DNA of 10,985 nucleotides from GWF2-43-63 sp035390965 (lineage in GTDB: Bacteria > Bacteroidota > Bacteroidia > Bacteroidales > DTU049), in NCBI GenBank assembly GCA_035390965.1, contig DAOPKE010000089.1, forward strand, positions 1 to 10,985. Direction: 5' to 3'. Below, piece by piece: positions 7,205 to 10,985 of the stretch (positions are counted from its first letter, which is position 1; each line of letters begins with the position of its first letter). Under the pieces are notes generated by a model that was not told the origin of the DNA, did not search any database, and worked only from the letters and a program-made list of their open reading frames with translations. The position numbers were made by a program, and so were the translations under genes.

Positions 7205-8136
7205 ATTCTTCCGAAATACTTAAACGCAGCATCACGGTCTTTTCGTATATGAGAGATAAGTTCTTCACGGGAGTTGAATTTAATTTCTTCGCGCAGAAAC
7301 AATAAAAATTCTATCGTGAGCAATTCCCCATAAACATGTTTGTCGAAATCGAAAAGATGAGCTTCGATCTGAACAATATTGCCTTCAAAGGTAGGTCTGA
7401 TGCCGATGTTGATGATGCCTTCGTACATATCGGATGCATGTTTGGCTTTAATGATATAAACACCCGGCGGAGGCAATATTTTATGGCTGTCGGATAAGCG
7501 CATATTTGCTGTCGGGAAGCCAAGTTCACGTCCGATACCAAAACCTTTTATCACTTCTCCGGTGAAGGAATAGTGGTACCCGAGCATATCATTGGCCATC
7601 TGAACATCGGACGCTGCCAGCAGATTGCGGATTTTGGTTGAACTGATGTTGAAACCCGAAGAGCTTATTGCCGGAATCTGAATCAGTGAGAAACCATATT
7701 TGTCGCTGAGTTCCGACAGCAGGGCAAAGTTGCCACTGCGGTCTTTTCCAAACAGATGGTCGTGCCCTACAACCAGACTTTTCATGTTTAATTTGCCAAT
7801 GAGAATATCAGAAATAAACTTTTCGGCAGATATGGACGAAAAATCTGGAGTGAATTCCTGAACATATAGAAAATCAATATCGAAAAGACTGATCAGATGC
7901 GCTTTTTCATTAAGTGTTGTAAGCATTTTCAACTCGCCGGCATCGGATTTCAACACATATCGCGGATGCGTTCCAAATGTGAAAACGATGGAAGCCAGTT
8001 GATGATTTTTGGAAACAGATTTCAGAAAGCGAAGTATTTCAGCATGGCCCAGATGCACGCCGTCGAAAGTACCGACTGTGATGCAGGTTCCTTCGTCCGG
8101 CTGATTGAAATTGTGATTGCTGTAAATTGTTTGCAT
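7198..8136 (-). CDS. ribF: Bifunctional riboflavin kinase / FAD synthetase
   Basis: RibF phosphorylates riboflavin to FMN and then adenylates FMN to FAD in the cytoplasm. The 312-residue length fits the family. The N-terminal nucleotidyltransferase domain (about 15-175) shows GTFDGVHLGH (22-31), GHDHLFGKDRSGN (124-136) and ISSTKIR (164-170). The C-terminal riboflavin kinase domain (about 185-310) shows GRELGFPTAN (202-211), NIGIRPTF (243-250) and the conserved glutamate E258 in QIEAHLFDF. Both halves appear complete. It is the first gene of the minus-strand cluster, with a -7 box 17 bases upstream of its ATG. No FMN riboswitch is visible in the short upstream region. Its stop overlaps the LRR start by 7 bases. 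FMN is also the cofactor of PdxH, which finishes PLP synthesis, so the cluster has a cofactor theme. Confidence 0.95.
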   Translation of the reverse strand: MQTIYSNHNFNQPDEGTCITVGTFDGVHLGHAEILRFLKSVSKNHQLASIVFTFGTHPRYVLKSDAGELKMLTTLNEKAHLISLFDIDFLYVQEFTPDFSSISAEKFISDILIGKLNMKSLVVGHDHLFGKDRSGNFALLSELSDKYGFSLIQIPAISSSGFNISSTKIRNLLAASDVQMANDMLGYHYSFTGEVIKGFGIGRELGFPTANMRLSDSHKILPPPGVYIIKAKHASDMYEGIINIGIRPTFEGNIVQIEAHLFDFDKHVYGELLTIEFLLFLREEIKFNSREELISHIRKDRDAAFKYFGRIC

Positions 8137-8152
8137 AAATGAGAATGAGTGA

Positions 8153-8160
8153 CAAAGATA
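8153..8160 (-). promoter_or_regulatory. Putative -7 promoter box for ribF
   Basis: On the minus strand this reads TATCTTTG, matching the Bacteroidota -7 consensus TAnnTTTG, 16 bases before the ribF ATG. A TTTG lies further upstream, but at about 28 bases it is too far for a normal -33 element. Probable promoter, supported by position and the -7 box only. Confidence 0.5.
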
Positions 8161-8248
8161 CTAATTGAAAAATGAAATTGGATTTATTCAAAATGAAAAT
8201 TTCCCATGAAGATAAATCAGGCAGCGAAAGTTTTTTTGTCCTTTTATG

Positions 8249-8279
8249 GCTTAAAAACGTCAGACACAGGGTTTTAAGC
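8249..8279. repeat. Inverted repeat in the ribF-hppA divergent intergenic region
   Basis: GCTTAAAA at 8249-8256 is an exact inverted copy of TTTTAAGC at 8272-8279, with a 15-base spacer. One further C-G pair follows after a single mismatch. There is no T run after it on either strand, so it is a poor terminator. It lies about 60 bases upstream of the hppA -7 box and about 90 bases upstream of the ribF -7 box. It could be an operator for a dimeric regulator, but that is inference. Confidence 0.45.
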
Positions 8280-8340
8280 GCTGAACATATTGAATATTTA
8301 TGCCATTTGTCATATTATACGATTATATTGAATAATGTAG

Positions 8341-8348
8341 TACTTTTG
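8341..8348 (+). promoter_or_regulatory. Putative -7 promoter box for hppA
   Basis: TACTTTTG matches TAnnTTTG and sits 35 bases before the hppA ATG. No TTTG -33 element is seen at 19-21 bases upstream. The predicted leader, starting near 8354, is A-rich with no Shine-Dalgarno sequence, as is common in Bacteroidota. Confidence 0.55.
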
Positions 8349-8375
8349 CAAAAAATTTCAATCACCAAAAAAATT

Positions 8376-8387
8376 ATGTGTCTATGA
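8376..8387 (+). promoter_or_regulatory. Three-codon upstream reading frame overlapping the hppA start
   Basis: ATG TGT CTA TGA encodes Met-Cys-Leu. Its stop overlaps the hppA start codon as ATGA (8384-8387). If transcription begins just after the -7 box, this is the first AUG in the message. It may be fortuitous, or it may couple initiation at hppA by termination and restart. Confidence 0.3.
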
Positions 8388-10810
8388 GAAAAGCGTTTGC
8401 CATTCTTACAGCTCTTTTAGCTGCACCAATGCTTTCGTTGGCGGGGGAAGCCGACCTGGTCGTTCCTGAGGGAATGAAAGATTCAACCATTTTGTACTGG
8501 GGCTTTCTGATCACCCTGGCCGGTATGTTATTCGGATTGTATCAGTTCATCAAAGTTCGTAAACTGCGCGCACACCGCTCCATGCTTGATGTTGCTCAGG
8601 TTATTTTTGAAACCAGCAAAACCTATCTTCTTCGTCAGGGACGATTCCTTGTCATTCTGTTCATTTTTATTGGCGCTGCGGTTGGTTTCTATTTCGGTTT
8701 TCTTTCCGAAGGTTTTGGATTGGGTGGCGTGTTGATGATTCTTGGCTGGACCGTTGTCGGTATCCTTGGTTCATATGCTGTTGCATGGTTTGGAATCCGG
8801 ATGAATACCCTGGCCAATAGCCGTATGGCTTTTGCTTCGCTTGAGCGAAAACCGCTTAAACTTCTTAATATTCCATTGAATGCCGGTATGAGTATCGGCG
8901 TTATGCTTATCAGTCTCGAACTTACCATCATGCTCATCATTCTGATGTTTGTTCCTGGTCAATATGCGGGTGCCAGCTTTATCGGTTTTGCTATTGGTGA
9001 ATCGCTGGGTGCTTCGGTACTGCGTATTGCTGGTGGTATCTTTACAAAAATTGCGGATATCGGCTCCGATTTGATGAAGGTGATTTTCAAAATCGGCGAA
9101 GACGATCCCCGTAATCCCGGTACCATTGCCGACTGCGTGGGTGATAATGCCGGTGATAGTGTAGGCCCAACTGCAGATGGCTTTGAAACTTATGGTGTTA
9201 CTGGTGTTGCTCTTGTCTCTTTTATTTTACTTGCTGTTGGAGGGCCTCTTTTCAACATGGATGCCGCTGCCACTCAGGACTTGCAGATTAAACTGCTGAC
9301 CTGGATTTTTGTTATGCGAGTACTTATGATTATTACCTCTGTTGTTTCATTCTGGATTAATGGTTTTATCAGCCGCGCACGCTATCACAATGCCGATGAT
9401 CTTGATTTTGAAAAACCGCTCACATCGCTGGTTTGGATTACTTCAATCATTTCAATTCTGGTTACTTTTGCTGTTAGTTATGTCATTATTGGCGATCTGC
9501 CACACGATATGTGGATTACCCTTAGTATTATCATTTCTGCAGGTACTTTGGGAGCCGCGCTGATTCCCGAGTTTACAAAGATTTTTACCAGTCCGAAATC
9601 GGCACACGTACAGGAAGTCGTTGAGTCTTCGCGTCGTGGTGGAGCATCGCTCAATATCCTTTCTGGTTTAGTGGCTGGAAATTTCAGTGCCTTCTGGCAG
9701 GGCCTCGTATTTGTTGTTCTTATGGCCATTGCTTATTTTGCCAGTCTATATGGCCTTGGTGAAGTTATGGTCTATCCGTCCATTTTTGCTTTTGGTTTGG
9801 TTGCGTTCGGTATGCTTGGTATGGGTCCTGTAACCATTGCGGTTGATAGCTATGGACCTGTTACCGATAATGCACAGTCAATCTATGAGCTTTCATTGAT
9901 TGAAGAAGTCCCAAATGTTAAAGAAGAAATTGAAAAAGATTTTGGTTTCACACCTGATTTTGAAAAGTCAAAGCATTATCTTGAATTGAATGATGGGGCT
10001 GGCAATACTTTTAAAGCAACGGCCAAGCCGGTTTTAATTGGTACTGCCGTTGTAGGTGCCACCACTATGATCTTCTCGCTTATTTTGGTTATTCAGGAGT
10101 CTCTGGGTGTAAATCCCGAACAGATTCTGAATATTCTGAATCCATACACTATTCTGGGATTTATTCTGGGCGGTGCTGTTGTTTTCTGGTTCAGCGGTGC
10201 TTCTATTCAGGCCGTAACTACCGGTGCCGGACGTGCTGTTGAGTTCATTAAAAAGAACATTAATCTTGATCCGAATGCACCTAAGAAAGCTGATACTGAA
10301 AAATCGAAGCAGGTGGTTGCAATCTGTACCAATTACGCGCAGAAAGGTATGTTCAATATCTTTATTGTTATCTTCTCTTTTGCATTGGGTATTGCTTTCC
10401 TCTCCTCGCCTATAGATGGCGCTGTTGATCCCAATGCACCGGTGGCTATGTTTGTTAGTTATCTTATCTCAATTGCTTTGTTTGGATTGTTTCAGGCAGT
10501 ATTTATGGCCAATGCCGGTGGGGCCTGGGACAATGCCAAGAAGGTAATCGAAGTGGATCTGAAAGAAAAAGGAACTGATTTGCATGCGGCGGCTGTTGTG
10601 GGCGACACTGTGGGTGATCCGTTCAAGGATACTTCTTCTGTTGCACTGAATCCAATTATTAAGTTCACCACTTTGTTCGGTTTGTTGGCCATGGAAATAG
10701 CCATCAGTGAGGCATTCCGTGGTGTATCGAAATATGTGGGAGCGATTTTTATTATCATTGCCCTTATCTTTGTGTATCGCAGCTTTTTCTCGATGCGCGT
10801 TGATAAATAA
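8384..10810 (+). CDS. hppA: Divergent membrane-bound H+-translocating pyrophosphatase
   Basis: This 808-residue multi-spanning membrane protein hydrolyses pyrophosphate and pumps ions, probably protons, across the inner membrane. Residue numbers count from the in-frame GTG at 8378; I prefer the ATG at 8384. Substrate and Mg-site motifs are present: K224, D227 and D231 (TKIADIGSD), EDDPRNP (241-247), D252, D256, D260 and D267, D497 in VTDNA, N543, AWDNAKK (716-722) and GDTVGDPFKD (742-751). K546 in GNTFK is the lysine that marks K+-independent enzymes. E270, three residues after D267, fits the glutamate position of that class. Odd features are a one-residue-shorter DLMKV in place of DLVGKVE, GPTAD in place of GMGAD, an extra stretch at about 508-540, and a signal-peptide-like N-terminus (1-23). 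These suggest the divergent Na+-regulated H+-PPase group rather than a canonical enzyme. Ion specificity is inferred. Confidence 0.92.
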   Translation: MRKAFAILTALLAAPMLSLAGEADLVVPEGMKDSTILYWGFLITLAGMLFGLYQFIKVRKLRAHRSMLDVAQVIFETSKTYLLRQGRFLVILFIFIGAAVGFYFGFLSEGFGLGGVLMILGWTVVGILGSYAVAWFGIRMNTLANSRMAFASLERKPLKLLNIPLNAGMSIGVMLISLELTIMLIILMFVPGQYAGASFIGFAIGESLGASVLRIAGGIFTKIADIGSDLMKVIFKIGEDDPRNPGTIADCVGDNAGDSVGPTADGFETYGVTGVALVSFILLAVGGPLFNMDAAATQDLQIKLLTWIFVMRVLMIITSVVSFWINGFISRARYHNADDLDFEKPLTSLVWITSIISILVTFAVSYVIIGDLPHDMWITLSIIISAGTLGAALIPEFTKIFTSPKSAHVQEVVESSRRGGASLNILSGLVAGNFSAFWQGLVFVVLMAIAYFASLYGLGEVMVYPSIFAFGLVAFGMLGMGPVTIAVDSYGPVTDNAQSIYELSLIEEVPNVKEEIEKDFGFTPDFEKSKHYLELNDGAGNTFKATAKPVLIGTAVVGATTMIFSLILVIQESLGVNPEQILNILNPYTILGFILGGAVVFWFSGASIQAVTTGAGRAVEFIKKNINLDPNAPKKADTEKSKQVVAICTNYAQKGMFNIFIVIFSFALGIAFLSSPIDGAVDPNAPVAMFVSYLISIALFGLFQAVFMANAGGAWDNAKKVIEVDLKEKGTDLHAAAVVGDTVGDPFKDTSSVALNPIIKFTTLFGLLAMEIAISEAFRGVSKYVGAIFIIIALIFVYRSFFSMRVDK

Positions 10811-10829
10811 GAACAGCTCTGATATTAAT

Positions 10830-10861
10830 AAAAAAAGGCCGGATTTGTCCGGCCTTTTTTT
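10830..10861. terminator. Bidirectional rho-independent terminator after hppA
   Basis: GGCCGGA (10837-10843) pairs perfectly with TCCGGCC (10848-10854) around a TTTG loop. It is flanked by seven A residues on the left (10830-10836) and seven T residues on the right (10855-10861), which can extend the stem. The symmetry allows it to work on both strands, so it may also end a minus-strand gene to the right of the window. Confidence 0.92.
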
Positions 10862-10985
10862 ATGGTTTTGGATAATTCATATTCAAAAATCGGATATTTT
10901 AAATTAAACACCTCCATCGCGTGGATTTGTAATCATGAGTGTTCGAAACCTTTCAAAGAGCATATATTATTGAGCTTACATGGTT
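10862..10985. other. Non-coding right edge, nothing firmly identified
   Basis: These 124 bases are AT-rich apart from a short GC-richer patch around 10911-10925. No gene start, promoter consensus or RNA gene is recognised. A 19-residue minus-strand frame (10963 down to 10904, ending ITNPRDGGV) is the only coding-like signal. It is too short to call. Confidence 0.4.

Noticed and set aside
8137..8260. Possible FMN riboswitch upstream of ribF
   Set aside because: The leader between the -7 box and the ATG is under 20 bases and no RFN-element conserved segments are seen.
8172..8387. A 71-residue plus-strand reading frame in the ribF-hppA gap
   Set aside because: It has no ribosome-binding site or recognisable domain, runs through the hppA promoter and dyad, and overlaps the hppA start. 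It is best explained as chance.
9068..9110. Possible frameshift or sequencing error in hppA where DLVGKVE reads DLMKV
   Set aside because: The frame is continuous and the flanking TKIADIGSD and EDDPRNP motifs are in the same frame. A one-codon difference is therefore genuine divergence, not a frameshift.

Overview
The window looks like chromosomal DNA of a member of the Bacteroidota, most likely a Bacteroidales-like lineage. Three things point there. There is a MurF–alanine racemase fusion, which is typical of the phylum. Several genes are preceded by the Bacteroidota -7 promoter box TAnnTTTG, once with a correctly spaced TTTG -33 element. Most starts have A-rich leaders without a Shine-Dalgarno sequence. 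Base composition is moderate and fairly even by eye, with no insertion sequence, tRNA, rRNA, CRISPR array or phage gene in view.

Layout. Positions 1-101 hold a factor-independent terminator. A plus-strand pair follows: a small four-cysteine zinc-ribbon protein (102-467) and an Mpl-type Mur ligase (473-1825). A separately promoted secreted DUF1573 protein (1870-2952) ends at a clear terminator. From 8136 down to 3012 a minus-strand cluster reads ribF, a small secreted leucine-rich-repeat protein, pdxA and murF-alr. Its genes overlap or lie 8-48 bases apart, and pdxA probably has its own internal promoter. A 247-base divergent intergenic region (8137-8383) separates ribF from a large plus-strand gene for a membrane-bound proton-pumping pyrophosphatase (8384-10810). 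That gene ends at a near-perfect bidirectional terminator. The last 124 bases hold no recognised gene.

How the genes fit together. RibF makes FMN and FAD, PdxA makes a precursor of pyridoxal phosphate (PLP), and the alanine racemase half of MurF-Alr needs PLP. The MurF half then uses the D-Ala-D-Ala derived from that racemase. Mpl, on the facing strand, returns recycled murein peptide to the same precursor pool. The region is therefore a cofactor and cell-wall neighbourhood. The pyrophosphatase is a separate bioenergetic gene.

Most of the window is ordinary housekeeping. The item most worth a second look is the pyrophosphatase. It keeps the catalytic residues and the lysine linked to K+ independence, but it departs from the canonical family in several motifs, carries an insert of about 20-25 residues, and has a signal-peptide-like N-terminus. 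It probably belongs to the divergent H+-pyrophosphatase group. I found no clear evidence of a wholly new multi-gene system.
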